Shown here: positions 50,701 to 59,944 of the stretch, one piece after another | Numbering within the stretch: position 1 is the stretch's first letter | Layout: every line of letters begins with the position of its first letter | Assembly (NCBI GenBank): GCA_030272585.1 | Contig: BSYQ01000003.1 | Coordinates: 124,001-188,000 of the forward strand | Reading direction: 5' to 3' | Source: Bryopsis sp. KO-2023 | Lineage: Eukaryota > Chlorophyta > Ulvophyceae > Bryopsidales > Bryopsidaceae | Length of the DNA: 64,000 nt | Program-made: the position numbers and the translations under genes | Notes under the pieces: model-generated | Seen by the model: the letters and a program-made list of their open reading frames with translations, nothing else | Databases searched by the model: none | What the model was told of the DNA's origin: nothing

Positions 50701-52247
50701 ATGCACTGGAGAAGTCATCCATGGAACCTATGGCTCAAGGGAGTCCACAAGAGGTTGCTGATGCCCAAAAGAATGATGTACATTGCAAAGAAATCCTGAA
50801 GAGATTGGATTCTGACATCCAGACCCAAAGGGTGTTCAAGATGTCTGCTGATGGAGTTCTACAGACTGTGGAAGGGAAGATTGTTGTGCCACAGAGTCTA
50901 AAAGCAATGGTGATGAAGGAAGGGCATGATAGTCTGATTGGAGGACACAAAGGGAAGGAGAGAACACTAGCTGTGTTACAACAGCATTTCTGGTGGAAGA
51001 AGATGTCCCAAGAGGTAGCCCAATACTGCAGGAGCTGCCCAGTGTGCCAGAAGACTAAATCATCAACCCAGAAGTTGGCTGGAGACCTACAGCCTTTGCA
51101 AATCCCAAACAGAAGATGGAGCTCTGTGAGTTTGGACCTAATCACAGGACTGCCAAGGACATCAAGGGGAAAGGATGCCATTGTGGTGTTTGTGGACAGG
51201 ATGTCAAAGATGTCCCACTTTTGTGCCACTGAGGGAACCATTGGAGCTGTTGGGATGGCAAGGATGCTGTTTGATGAAGTTTGGAGGCATCATGGAATGC
51301 CTGAGGATCTGGTGTCTGACAGGGATGCCAGATTTACCTCTGAATTGTGGAAGGAGTTGATGAAGCTGGTGGGTACCACATTGAAGATGTCATCTGCCAG
51401 GCATCCACAATCAGATGGCCAAACAGAGAGGTTAAACAGGATACTGGAAGAGAGCTTGAGAGCTTATGTCAGCCATGCCCAAACAGATTGGGATTTGAAA
51501 TTAAGTGCAGCTGAGTTTGTGTACAACCAAGGGAAGCAGTCAAGTACTGGGTATAGCCCATTTTACTTGAACTCTGGAGAGGAACCTTTGGTGCCTGCAG
51601 CCTTGTTGGGGAGAAAGAAGATTGAGACACCCATCAGAGGTGTAGATGAGATACTGAATGATCTGAAGATGGATGTGGAAGTGGCCAAGACATGCCTTGC
51701 TAGAGCTCAGAATAGACAGAAGCAAAGTGCAGACAAGCACAGGAGAACAGATGAGTTCAATGTGGATGACATGGTCCTTCTCAGTACTAAGGACTTGAAG
51801 CTGGCTGGAGATAGATGCAAGAAGCTTGGACCCAAATATGTGGGACCATTCAGAGTGCTGAAGAGGGTGGGCCAAGTGGCCTATGAATTGGAGGTACCCC
51901 AGCAGTGGAGTCTACATCCAGTGTTCCACATATCCAAGTTGAGAAGATTCCACCAGGATGGACAGTATGGGGAAAGGGAACCCAACCCAGTTCCACCTGA
52001 GGTCATTGATGGAAACACAGAGTTCCATGTGGAGAGGATATTGGATCACAGAGAAGTCAAGAGAGGCAGAGGCAGGGGGAGAATTGCAAGGGAATTCTTA
52101 ATCAGATGGCAAGGATATGACAGGGGCCATGATAGCTGGGAGCCTATCAGGAACCTGGAGAACTGTCCAGATGTTGCAGCAGCATACTTCCAGCAGAATC
52201 ACTTGGAAGCAACAGAGCAGGAGAAGAAGGTTTGGAAGTGGAGATAA
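47649..52247 (+). CDS. pol: Pol polyprotein of E: protease, RT, RNase H, integrase, chromodomain
   Basis: 1532 codons from the first ATG in frame (47649); frameshifting at 47694 would fuse it to Gag. A hydrophilic Ser/Lys/Gln-rich linker of ~230 residues is followed by protease with DSGAT (CLIDSGATGDFMD). RT has VFLDDILIYS and RNase H has TDGSQTGVGGV and ADALSR. Integrase has H-x-H with CRSCPVC, LDLITGLP, VSDRDARF and DGQTERLN, so the DDE triad is complete. The chromodomain (FHVERIL, FLIRWQGYD, SWEPI) closes the protein. No lesion seen. Related to D pol and more distantly to A, B and C. Confidence 0.96.
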   Translation: MSIEEQGWPEQVVGKRVRPPWTRPGGASKKPGHANVMSEMSSESRQNGSQDKEGLQGNQRNVSDGKVLVVDKVEGGTSKGSPENGAQAKAGSRCKSSSSYLGRFGGGKLARSSTSDSRPGKGDPVSNKAKGSIPTVLGQSIQKTPEMEGITKDSLQSSPPKGSVVMQTQIQTIKESISKPREVLTASGVWKSIHAKEESKGNHGIHKQVRFSSSTETHCPTPNQDTEEKMVTGKLGSVGQGDLGSTLLYVPGKLKTQTVKCLIDSGATGDFMDVITAQENALKIIKNEHLSVELADGSRILLKEKALIRLRLGPWVIKRTFWMVPNLKHKIILGKAWLVDHNPHIDWRSHVITICKPNKVPIRLQGFHPKVAAVQDPQEINLLSASEAKKCLKNRDGEAYLVLVRKVQDPQESGEINAAKQIRNPGEAKAVKGTEDGTDANFKGMVDGLDDELHELKDVLNEYKDVFPMDLPDHLPPHRPWDMKIPLKDDTKPVFGPLYKQSPKELDALKEQLDYLLEKGMIRPSHSNFGAPVLFVPKPGGALRFCVDYRALNRATKITQFPIPRMDEMLDRLGHAKYFSKVDLRAGFWQLRMAPGEEGKTAFRTKYGQYEFLVMPMGLSGSPGHFMSMMNEILAPYIDKFVQVFLDDILIYSSSPEEHARHMKLVLEALRKHQLYAKLVKSVVGKKEVDFLGTWVTHQGVQPMADKLDAIKQWPTPSNVHDVRSFLGLCCFYRRFVANFSGKAAALTNLTKGNQQFIWGDEEKQAFEDLKEALCSAPVLIHPREEWPWIVATDGSQTGVGGVLMQEGPDGLHPVAFESHKLTDAESRYPIHEIELLGIVHCLKKWRAYLEGREFVLRTDNQSLIWLDSQQHLSRRQARWVEFLAPFRFKTVHIPGKDNVVADALSRCPHPVDPRDSGSGGGDLKASAPNGTTKTLVKHDGKVQRYQGLGAWGENHPQDLVFDEQPGEPLGSRLVKVTGCQTGKLPERLKTDVMPNDARGGTKRGTVNELSRSDEQINALEKSSMEPMAQGSPQEVADAQKNDVHCKEILKRLDSDIQTQRVFKMSADGVLQTVEGKIVVPQSLKAMVMKEGHDSLIGGHKGKERTLAVLQQHFWWKKMSQEVAQYCRSCPVCQKTKSSTQKLAGDLQPLQIPNRRWSSVSLDLITGLPRTSRGKDAIVVFVDRMSKMSHFCATEGTIGAVGMARMLFDEVWRHHGMPEDLVSDRDARFTSELWKELMKLVGTTLKMSSARHPQSDGQTERLNRILEESLRAYVSHAQTDWDLKLSAAEFVYNQGKQSSTGYSPFYLNSGEEPLVPAALLGRKKIETPIRGVDEILNDLKMDVEVAKTCLARAQNRQKQSADKHRRTDEFNVDDMVLLSTKDLKLAGDRCKKLGPKYVGPFRVLKRVGQVAYELEVPQQWSLHPVFHISKLRRFHQDGQYGEREPNPVPPEVIDGNTEFHVERILDHREVKRGRGRGRIAREFLIRWQGYDRGHDSWEPIRNLENCPDVAAAYFQQNHLEATEQEKKVWKWR
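47688..47694 (+). promoter_or_regulatory. Candidate -1 frameshift heptamer GGGAAAC before the gag stop of E
   Basis: Reads G-GGA-AAC in the gag frame, one codon before TAA. Pol lies in the -1 frame, which opens only about 70 nt upstream, so the slip site sits inside the overlap. Same heptamer and place as in D. Confidence 0.75.
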
Positions 52248-52568
52248 GAGGACTTCAAGAGCTGAATAGTGAGTAAATGAGAGATATCTCTGAAGAGACA
52301 TGGGAATGAGAGAAGGATTTCAGTCTATGATTGTTGGGGGTTCAGGGGAGATGGTGTTAGTGCTGAGACCAGATCAGCTGTTTCTTTTTCTACTGTCTTT
52401 GGGATGGTCTTTCAGATGGGGCTTTTCCTTTTTGCTTTCTGGAGGGTCTTTGGGATTTTTCCTTTTAGCTTATGGGGGAGTGCTCTATTCTTTTCTTGCT
52501 GGAGTCTGTATGTGCTTATTTGGTGACCTTAGGTCTGGGGTCCAGATTTCTAAGGTCAGGGGGAGTCT
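52248..52568 (+). other. 3' region and polypurine tract of E
   Basis: 321 nt, T-rich then ending in CAGGGGGAGTCT (52557-52568) at the LTR. A hydrophobic frame starting at 52300 runs into the LTR and is not considered a gene. Confidence 0.7.
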
Positions 52569-52937
52569 TGTGACAGTTCCAAAGTGCGAGAGGTGGGATT
52601 TGATCCCGGGACCTCTCAGTATCAAGTATAGTAACGGTCGCACTAGCGAACCAGTGGGCGACGGTGGTTACAGAGGTCAGATCGGTTATGTAGCCGTCTG
52701 ACGAGTGACGTAATCGGGATGAGTGATACAGAGTGTGATGGTGTGATGTGAGTGACTGTATCTGGACGGTGTAGTCCAGGGTCACGTGAGTGAGAGTTAC
52801 AGCCAGTTACGGTTGTGACCGTTGACGGGATTCGAACCCGGGTCAACGGTTGGCCGGTCTTAAGGCTCTAGGCCTTTGGGCCAGTTGTTCACGTTTTGTA
52901 ATATTCCTTAAGTCTTTCCATTCCCCGCGTCCTTACA
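52569..52937 (+). repeat. 3' LTR of element E (369 bp)
   Basis: By eye identical to 45671-46039, followed by the duplication GTCGG (52938-52942). Confidence 0.95.
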
Positions 52938-53200
52938 GTCGGTCTAAAATAGGTCACACTGGGCGTCACACCGGTCTAAAACAGGTCACACGAGTATGAC
53001 CGTACTAGATAGGCGACAACCTGTCTGGAAAGGTGAAATCCGGTTTGGAAAGGTCAAATCCGGTCTAGAAAAGGTGGCCTTTACTAGACCGGATTTGACC
53101 TTTCTTGGACCGGATTTCACCTTTCCAGACCGGATTTGACCTGTCTAAGAAAGGTCAAATCCGGTCCAAGACAGGTTTTCCGATCCGATCCGATCCTTTA
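52938..53200. repeat. Inverted-repeat DNA right of E
   Basis: Multiple copies on both strands of AAGGTCAAATCCGGTCTAG, including a hairpin with perfect 21-bp arms (53048-53068, 53084-53104) and a 15-nt loop. It continues the repeat DNA left of E, so E split a palindromic repeat element. Confidence 0.6.
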
Positions 53201-56090
53201 AAAGTTGCCGGCGCCCAGGTCTGGGTGTGAATATCCCTTCATCAGAACGACATATCCTTGCAGTGTGCGTCACAAACCGCTTCATGATTTGGTGGTTCGG
53301 TTCACAAAGTATTGGTGGGTTTCTAGAAGTACACGAGAGAGTATACTTGCCTCGAGTTTGTAGAGGGATTTCTTTTCGCAAAAGTAGCGGGTTACTGGGT
53401 TGGGAACGTGGGTGGAACAATTTAAACTTGATTTTTTTTGAAACATAATAAAAGCTTTGCTCGCGTAAGTGTTGGTGCTTCGCACTCGCAGCACCCAGTC
53501 CGACTGGAAATCATGGATCGGGCGCTGATTCAATATAGTGCCGGTTTCGATATAGTGCCGCTTTTTCGCTGGGGCGCAAGGCGACACTATGTCGGAATCA
53601 CTACTGTATTATTAATTTTACTTTTCAAGGGTTGGGTGGGTGACAGAGGATAATATCACATGTATTTAAGCGTAGACATTGTTCTCAACCTTCACTCAAT
53701 CTTAATTGAATTATTGGGTAGTTGACTGTAGTTGGAATATGACATATATCATATATCATACATTATATCATCCGTTCCAATTACGGGTCACATCAATAGA
53801 TTAGGAATTTAGAGATTACTTCCAAGCTCGATATGAATGATGATTTTGTGCGACATTTGGTTGACACTTATTGTGATACACAAATCTCGAAAGTATTACA
53901 ATAAATAGCATCATATGATAATCTCATCGAAATCCTAGATGACTCAATCAAGTCTATCTCATCTTAAGAAGAGCTCACAATAAGAAGAAGAAGAAGACAG
54001 TAGTAAAGTAGCCGCTTGAAAGTTTTGCGAACTACATGTACTTGTAACTTTGATTGTCCACATTTATGGGTGTAAGTGACATAGAAAGAAATATCGACCC
54101 AAGAAGAAGTGATATAGGTTTGCAAAAAGCTTATGAGGAGAGATGATATATCCTCTAATCAACAAAAATATAGTAACATCCAACTAACATGTCGAAAAGA
54201 TGTTCATTTTCGTCGAAATCCAATATACTTCTACCTTTATTTTCAAGTAATTCCCAGATAAAATTTCGTTATCTTAAATTTTCTTAGAATTTCCTACTAC
54301 CTATTTTGATGTGCGAATATTTTTACATTCAAAGGCTAGATTTTGCCTTGCTTCCAACTTTGGGACACGATTCACCCATGTATGTCGTTGCAACAGGGCG
54401 GTTTGCCTTACGCAACTTGTAATCCTTGTTTCCTTGTTATCCAAGAGCACCCAAGGCGCAATTCATTGTCGCATTTCGCGACAACCCTAGTCAAAAATTA
54501 GGTCTTTGAAAAGTTGGGACTAACTTCGATCATCTCATCTAACTTATCCCAACTGAATGTCGTATGAAGAGGTTAGAGGATGGTACATAATTGTACAAGA
54601 TGACAAAAGATTATGTGAATTTCAAATGTGTTTTCTATGTAAGAAAACACAACTATTGATTATGGTTTAATCGCATTATTTAACCTAAGAATGGACGAGT
54701 GGGGGAAAAAGGATGGTTTATTATAAGAGAATTCCGATATAACGGATTATTTCAACCCAGTTTTCAACGGTTTGTTATAACAGAAGTGGACAATAAGCCG
54801 TTCATGTGACGAAGATAGGAACATCAATCATCCAACCTATATTGAACATATCCTCTTCCGAAATCTAACTATATCAAAAGACACGTAGAAAGGGAAAAAA
54901 AGACGTTTTCATGTGAAAGTTTTAACGTGAACAATGTGTTACCTTGGAACCAATACAATCTTCCGCATAAGTGGCGTTCATATCCTTGGTGCAATAATGC
55001 ATAACTCATGTCGTCCTTGGATACACAAATCAAAACTCGTGACCGAAAAATCGTAGAAAAACACATTTTGCTTTTTGACGCCTAATTCTCACATGAAATA
55101 CGTCCACCATGAATTTATTTTTATTTATTGCAATTTTGCTGCTATACAACCAGTCCAGCTACATGGTGGAGTTTTTGGCACAAACATATCCCTCAACATA
55201 GTATCAAACAATTGGGCTATTCATTCGCACCTGGGGAAAAAACTACAAGGAGCAGGAAAATACCAAGAAGCATCTTCACATGTACACGTGTAGTGCAATA
55301 AAGTGGCAAGAAATTTATTCTCTAGATTGCCATGCACGAAAAGGAATGAGTGACGTTGGCTGCCCGCTGCCCCCTGACTGTACTACCTGTCCGCAATAAA
55401 TTTTCAGTAAAACAGGCAAAAAGGTGCATTGAATTTATTTTCTGCGTGTGGGTATATTAAAACAAGCAACAACTCAGGCACAGTTTAAGACAGTGTAAAC
55501 TGTGGCTATGAATGCCACACCACAATCCCAATATCTTCTGACTGCAGCCAGAAGATATATATATATATATATTTCTGCATTTCAATGGGGTGATGGCAGC
55601 AATGCACTGCTTGAACTTCTTGAGGAATAATCCAGAAATACCTCAGCATTGCTCTCCGTTTCTCTTCTTTCCCGAGGATTCCCTCCAGGGTTTCTGTGAG
55701 AAAATAGTGAAAGATTTAAAAAAACAGAAAAAAAACAGAAAAAAAACAGAAAGTGTGCAGAAAGAAAGCAATCATCCGGTGGTTGCCACGATACTGCTGA
55801 CGTTCAGCTTGGAGGCGGCCCAGTCGCGTGTCTTGTCGGTGATCCCTCCAGGGAAGAAGCTTCGAAATCTATCAGGGTTCGTCATTACCTTTCCGGTCAA
55901 ATAAGCAGCCAGCACCACAGCAGGGCGCGCTGTTTGTGAAACCAGGGCACACATCAATGTTCCTGTTGTGGACCCGGCGCCAGCGCTCTGGTTTCTTCCA
56001 GAGAAGATCTTTCGATTTGATTGTGGTGACGCCAACTGCCACACTTGCCACTAATGAGCTGCAGAATGAGGGACACGCCAATGATGCTTT
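53201..56090. other. AT-rich intergenic DNA, no gene recognised
   Basis: 2.9 kb. Contains a duplicated ATATAGTGCCG motif (53533-53563), a TA microsatellite (55556-55571) and A-rich AAACAG repeats (55721-55752). A minus-strand open stretch at 56044-55772 reads ARPAVVLAAYLTGK before a GTAATG that could be a splice donor. It might be an exon of an unknown membrane protein, but I cannot support a gene. Confidence 0.4.
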
Positions 56091-56223
56091 TATTTGGTGA
56101 CGTTTTAGTCACCGTTATTATCTGTTAACAGTTCGTATGGGTGGGTGTTTTGGTTGACCATTGCTGGCACCTGTCCAGCTAGTACTTAGAGAACAGATGC
56201 ACTTGAGCATTTGTATTTTCTTC
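56091..56223 (+). repeat. Split direct repeat A, first copy (element N)
   Basis: 133 bp from TATTTGGTGACG to TGTATTTTCTTC, by eye identical to 60009-60141. It contains the inverted motif GGTGACGTTTTAGTCACC. Confidence 0.92.
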
Positions 56224-56289
56224 TTTCGTCGTCTCTGTAAGACCACCTTGCCCAGAAGTCGGGCGATCCCCTTCGGGGCGTATTTCTGC

Positions 56290-57000
56290 ATGGACAGAAT
56301 TTCTGCCGACCTTATTGAACTTTGTCTTCGTCTCACTGGTGAACGCCCCACGCGTCCAGTGCAAACCTATTTTCTCGAGAACCCTGCACACATCGCGCAC
56401 GTCGCTGGTCGGAACCCTGTTCCCCGTCCTATTGGAGTGGAGTTTGGCCGGTGGTTTGACGTCACTGACACCACCCCTGGAGCTCGGCTCGCTACCCAAT
56501 TGAAGGACGCGCCTGGGTTTCTACAAGAATACATCTCGTGGGCGCCCACTGTCTCTCTGCTGTTCGACTGGACAGCCAGGTTCGCATCATTGGTTGCGCA
56601 TGAGAACACGCATCCAAGTCTCAAGGAGGCCCTGTACCCATTCCTTGCCGCCCTCTACCAGATCATTGAGCTGCAGACAACCCTTGTCAAAGTGCGTCAA
56701 ACTCAAGCACAGTACGCTAACACAGCCCACGCAGGCTACTGGAAGGTCTTGCAGACAAACCTCAGGCTCCAGCACCACCTGGGCGAGTTCGACAGTTCAC
56801 TCTCCAGAGAAACATTTGACAAGCTCAAGAAAGACCTCCTGGCGCAACAACTCAAGCAACTCGCCAAGGACGCTCAGAGATCTACCAATCAGAGAGGCTC
56901 AGGACACGGAAACAGAGGCTACCAGGGTCAACAGGGTCAAAGCAGTCAACAGGGTCAACAGTCGGGTCAGTCGTCCAAGCGAGGTCCCAAAACCGAATAG
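56290..57000 (+). CDS. Gag-like ORF of element N
   Basis: 236 residues from ATG 56290 (MDRISADLIELCLRLTGE); the frame is open further upstream through repeat A, with another ATG at 56197. Helical, with a Gln/Ser/Gly-rich tail (repeats of QGQQSGQ). No zinc knuckle. Position before RT and composition match the first ORF of Ngaro/DIRS elements, presumed Gag. It ends at 57000, where the RT frame takes over at +1. Confidence 0.7.
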   Translation: MDRISADLIELCLRLTGERPTRPVQTYFLENPAHIAHVAGRNPVPRPIGVEFGRWFDVTDTTPGARLATQLKDAPGFLQEYISWAPTVSLLFDWTARFASLVAHENTHPSLKEALYPFLAALYQIIELQTTLVKVRQTQAQYANTAHAGYWKVLQTNLRLQHHLGEFDSSLSRETFDKLKKDLLAQQLKQLAKDAQRSTNQRGSGHGNRGYQGQQGQSSQQGQQSGQSSKRGPKTE

Positions 57001-57001
57001 T

Positions 57002-58588
57002 CCAGCCCAATGGCTTCGGACTCGCCCAGACGTACTCTACCACAGGGTGCGCGCGTCGCTGGCGACTTGGAGGCGCATCAACGCTCCACGCAAGGTCATG
57101 AACTGGATCTCCAACGGCATTCGACTCCCTTGGGTCAACCGCCCACCACCTCCCTTTTTTCATGGGGCCTTTCGGGTCCCAGAGGCGAAGGCGACCGCGT
57201 GGAGGGACTCGATCCAGGACTATTTACAGAAGGGAGCTATCAAGGAGATCCCTTTCTCGGAAGCAACACACCTTTCTCGTTGTTTTCTCGTCCCCAAGCA
57301 CAACTCGACGGCGTGGCGACTCATCGTGGATCTGCGTCACATCAATTCGTACCTCGAGAAGAGACCGATTCGTTACGAATCCCTCCGTCAATTTTCCCAT
57401 CAGCTCAAACGAGGGATGTACACCATTCAATTCGATCTCCAGGATGCGTACCACATCTTGAGGATCCAACCTCAAGAGGCCCAATTCCTCCAATTTTCGG
57501 CAATTTTACCCAACGAGACGCAACCTCGGGCTTTTCAATGCGTAGCCCTACCATTTGGGCTATCAGTCAGCCCCTACTATTACGTGACTACCATGAAGCC
57601 CGTCACGAGGTTTCTCCGCAGCCCCCAGGAAGCTACTGGCCACAAGACACCGGCCTTTTTCCTTGGAGCACTACAGCGAGAAAGCGCTCTGCACGATTTC
57701 TGGAGATGGAACCCTACCACGGCGCAGATCCCATACATAGACGATTTCCTGGTGGCTCAGGCGCTATTCAAGGACCTCCAACGTTGGGGATCACTCGCTC
57801 AGCGGATTTTGGATCTCCTTGGACTGAAGGTGCAGGAGGCCAAGAGCGACTGGACCCCCAAACAACAGCGCGCGCACCTCGGGATCGTCATCGACACACA
57901 GCGTGGGATTTTTTTGGTTCCCCCTCAACAGTGGGACAGGATTCTCTGTTTGGGTCGCGAGCTGCTCAGCATGCATCGCGAGGGACTCAAGATCCCAGTT
58001 CGTATGCTGGCGCGATTTTGTGGAAAATGCCAGTCTCTGGCATTGGCGATTCCTCACACACCAGTTTTTCTAATTCCGTTACACCAATTGATTGCGCAGA
58101 AGAAGTCATGGGCAGATCGTCTGCGTTTGGATGGGGACTCAGTGGAAGCGCTGAAACTGTGGATCGCATTACCCCGACGGTGGCGCAGCAGAGTGTGGTA
58201 CCCCGATTTGTGCCCTCTGATGGGAGACATCGCGACCGACGCGTCGAATATTGGATGGGGGGCGACACTCACACTCACGAACCCCCAGCCTCAACGCATC
58301 CACTCTTCAGCTATGGATCAGACCTCGAACCAGATGTTCATCGCCCGAGGCTTCTGGGATTGCCAGGACCAACTCCTCCATATCAACGTGAAGGAATTCA
58401 AGGCGTTGCGGCTCGCCCTACAGGCGTTCGCCCAACTCAACCTATTTCCGGTAACGCATCCCACAGAACACAACCAGTTCATGCGGTTACTGACCACGGT
58501 GGACTCCACAGTTGTCTACCACCTCCTCCGCCGGGGTCACACATTGGCCCCTGCGCTGAAACGAGAACTCCAGTCGGTAGTCTGGTAG
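57002..58588 (+). CDS. Reverse transcriptase/RNase H of element N
   Basis: The frame is open from 56594, but similarity to RT begins near 57000 (WLRTRPDVLYHRV). RT blocks: FLVPKHNSTAWRLIVDLR, IQFDLQDAYHI, VALPFGLSVSPYYY and the catalytic YIDDFLV (near 57740). A downstream TPKQQRAHLGIVID block follows. RNase H has GDIATDASNIGWGA and continues to LRRGHTLAPALKREL. The frame stops at 58588, before the usual end of this protein; the expected tail is in another frame (58589-58797). A small deletion or frameshift in the RNase H end region is likely, so this copy may be defective. Confidence 0.88.
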   Translation, partial: PAQWLRTRPDVLYHRVRASLATWRRINAPRKVMNWISNGIRLPWVNRPPPPFFHGAFRVPEAKATAWRDSIQDYLQKGAIKEIPFSEATHLSRCFLVPKHNSTAWRLIVDLRHINSYLEKRPIRYESLRQFSHQLKRGMYTIQFDLQDAYHILRIQPQEAQFLQFSAILPNETQPRAFQCVALPFGLSVSPYYYVTTMKPVTRFLRSPQEATGHKTPAFFLGALQRESALHDFWRWNPTTAQIPYIDDFLVAQALFKDLQRWGSLAQRILDLLGLKVQEAKSDWTPKQQRAHLGIVIDTQRGIFLVPPQQWDRILCLGRELLSMHREGLKIPVRMLARFCGKCQSLALAIPHTPVFLIPLHQLIAQKKSWADRLRLDGDSVEALKLWIALPRRWRSRVWYPDLCPLMGDIATDASNIGWGATLTLTNPQPQRIHSSAMDQTSNQMFIARGFWDCQDQLLHINVKEFKALRLALQAFAQLNLFPVTHPTEHNQFMRLLTTVDSTVVYHLLRRGHTLAPALKRELQSVVW

Positions 58589-58797
58589 GCTTCCTCAGTC
58601 GGGACCGACGGATCCGAGGCTTGCTGGTCACACCTTTTTGGCCCCACTCGACATGGTTCCGTATGCTGAACAACATGGCAGCCGATCGTTGGATGATCCC
58701 AGCTCGACGGGTCAAGTTTGTGCCCCCTCGTCCATCTCCCTCCCAGTGGGATCTGATCGTTTGGGCAGTAGGACGACCTCTGAAGGGACGGAACTGA
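58589..58797 (+). pseudogene. Displaced C-terminal tail of the N reverse transcriptase protein
   Basis: In the frame of a stop at 58797 it reads FLSRDRRIRGLLVTPFWP and then HSTWF. That is the Trp-Pro-x3-Trp type motif usually found after RNase H in DIRS-order elements. It is out of frame with the RT body, and the residues between HTLAPAL and FLSR seem fewer than in relatives. Confidence 0.5.
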
Positions 58798-59828
58798 GCG
58801 AGGAAACGTATTCAGCAGAGGAGGCGCTGTGGTTGCAGACGTCAGTAATGGATTCCTCCGCTAACCCCACGGACATTTGTCGGAAATTTGCTAAGTTCCG
58901 TATATTTTGCGCGGACACACATCGCCAGGCCTTCCCTGCATCAAAGGCTGCGATCTACATGTACCTGCGACATTTGCGCGAATCGGGGATCAAGAGCTCG
59001 TCGGGGCGAACGTACCTCTCGGCCATATCGACATATCACCAGATTCATGGCCTTCACAATTTTTCCGCCCATGACGCTCTTACCAAGAGGCTTTTTCGTG
59101 CTTGGGAGAATAACACCCCGGTGGACACTTTCTCCCCCCAGGAGAGAGACGTTCCGGTTCCGGTGTTTTGGGCCATTCTGGATGTGGGCATCACCTCGTC
59201 GGAGTTGAAGATTGTACGCGCGGCAGTCGAGACATGCCTCGCCTATGTATTTTTCTCGAGGAGCTCGTCGCATCACAAGATGCTCGTGGGTGATCTGCGG
59301 TGGGATCAGACCAACATTTCGTTTCAGGAACGACATTTCAAAGGAAAGACGGCACAGACACAACGGATGCGGCAAAGAACATTTGATGCGCGTGGAGTTC
59401 CCAGTTTGATCACGCTGCTGGGCTTATACCGACAACACATGATTTCCGAATGGGGAGGCACATGGCCTGATTCGGCGTCATTCTGGCAACTGCCACAGGA
59501 AGCGCAACCTACAGCTGTGGGCATCTCGAAGATGTTCACTTTTCTCAAGGACTCGACACCATCCATTTGGCCCCCGGGTGACTGGCGGCACCACGATCTC
59601 CGCGCAGGAGGAGCTAGCAGCATGCTGGCATTGGGAATCGACGAGGATAAGGTGAAGTCGTGGGGAGGTTGGTCTCTCAGAAGCACGGCGTTTACTCGCT
59701 ACATTAACCCCAGTCGCATTCCCACTGCGGGTGATTTTCGTTTGTTTGGCTGGTTACTCATGGGGGGACAGGATTTTATGGCTAGGCTGGGCCATTTATT
59801 TTCGTCAGTTCCGGATCCAGGGGTGTGA
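58653..59828 (+). CDS. Tyrosine recombinase of element N
   Basis: About 391 residues from ATG 58653; clear similarity starts near ATG 58848 (MDSSANPTDICRKF), which may be the real start. N-terminal SAM-like core-binding region (IYMYLRHLRESG, TYLSAISTYHQIHG). Catalytic domain with Arg in VFFSRSSS, HHDLRAGG (H at 59592, R at 59601), GGWSLRS and the nucleophile Tyr in TRYIN (codon 59700-59702). This is the R-HxxR-Y set. It would integrate circular cDNA in place of a DDE integrase. It overlaps the displaced RT tail in another frame. Confidence 0.9.
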   Translation: MVPYAEQHGSRSLDDPSSTGQVCAPSSISLPVGSDRLGSRTTSEGTELSEETYSAEEALWLQTSVMDSSANPTDICRKFAKFRIFCADTHRQAFPASKAAIYMYLRHLRESGIKSSSGRTYLSAISTYHQIHGLHNFSAHDALTKRLFRAWENNTPVDTFSPQERDVPVPVFWAILDVGITSSELKIVRAAVETCLAYVFFSRSSSHHKMLVGDLRWDQTNISFQERHFKGKTAQTQRMRQRTFDARGVPSLITLLGLYRQHMISEWGGTWPDSASFWQLPQEAQPTAVGISKMFTFLKDSTPSIWPPGDWRHHDLRAGGASSMLALGIDEDKVKSWGGWSLRSTAFTRYINPSRIPTAGDFRLFGWLLMGGQDFMARLGHLFSSVPDPGV

Positions 59829-59944
59829 TTTTCTCTTTTTTCATGTGAGGTCCAGTTCTCGGGTGTTGTATGCTGGGGACATTGTTTTTTTTTTCGGGAC
59901 AAACATGATTTTGGGGTCTTTCAGTGACTCCGGTTTTTGATTAT
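59829..59944 (+). other. Short spacer after the recombinase
   Basis: T-rich 116 nt between the recombinase stop and repeat B; no gene. Confidence 0.4.

Larger units (their letters stand above)
45671..52937 (+). mobile_element. Element E: complete, apparently intact chromovirus
   Basis: 7267 bp. It has two 369-bp LTRs that look identical by eye, 5-bp duplications GTCGG (45666-45670, 52938-52942), primer site, gag, pol in the -1 frame and a polypurine tract. Both frames are open with all catalytic motifs present. Identical LTRs imply recent insertion, and the element may still be active. It lacks the ORF3 found in A1 and C. Confidence 0.96.

Noticed and set aside
52300-52701. Hydrophobic 133-codon frame after E pol, a possible envelope-like membrane protein
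   Set aside because: It runs into the LTR, is built from a T-rich 3' region, and D has no counterpart.
53048-53180. CRISPR-like repeat array
   Set aside because: The repeats are inverted and irregularly spaced, with no constant spacers; this is a fold-back repeat in a eukaryotic genome.
55772-56044. Exon of a membrane protein on the minus strand (ARPAVVLAAYLTGK)
   Set aside because: Only a short plausible stretch and one possible splice donor; no partner exon or recognisable family.
57010-58797. 595-codon open frame overlapping the RT of element N
   Set aside because: It overlaps RT in another frame, lacks domains over most of its length and has a composition typical of a shadow frame. Only its last part (about 58589-58797) looks genuine.
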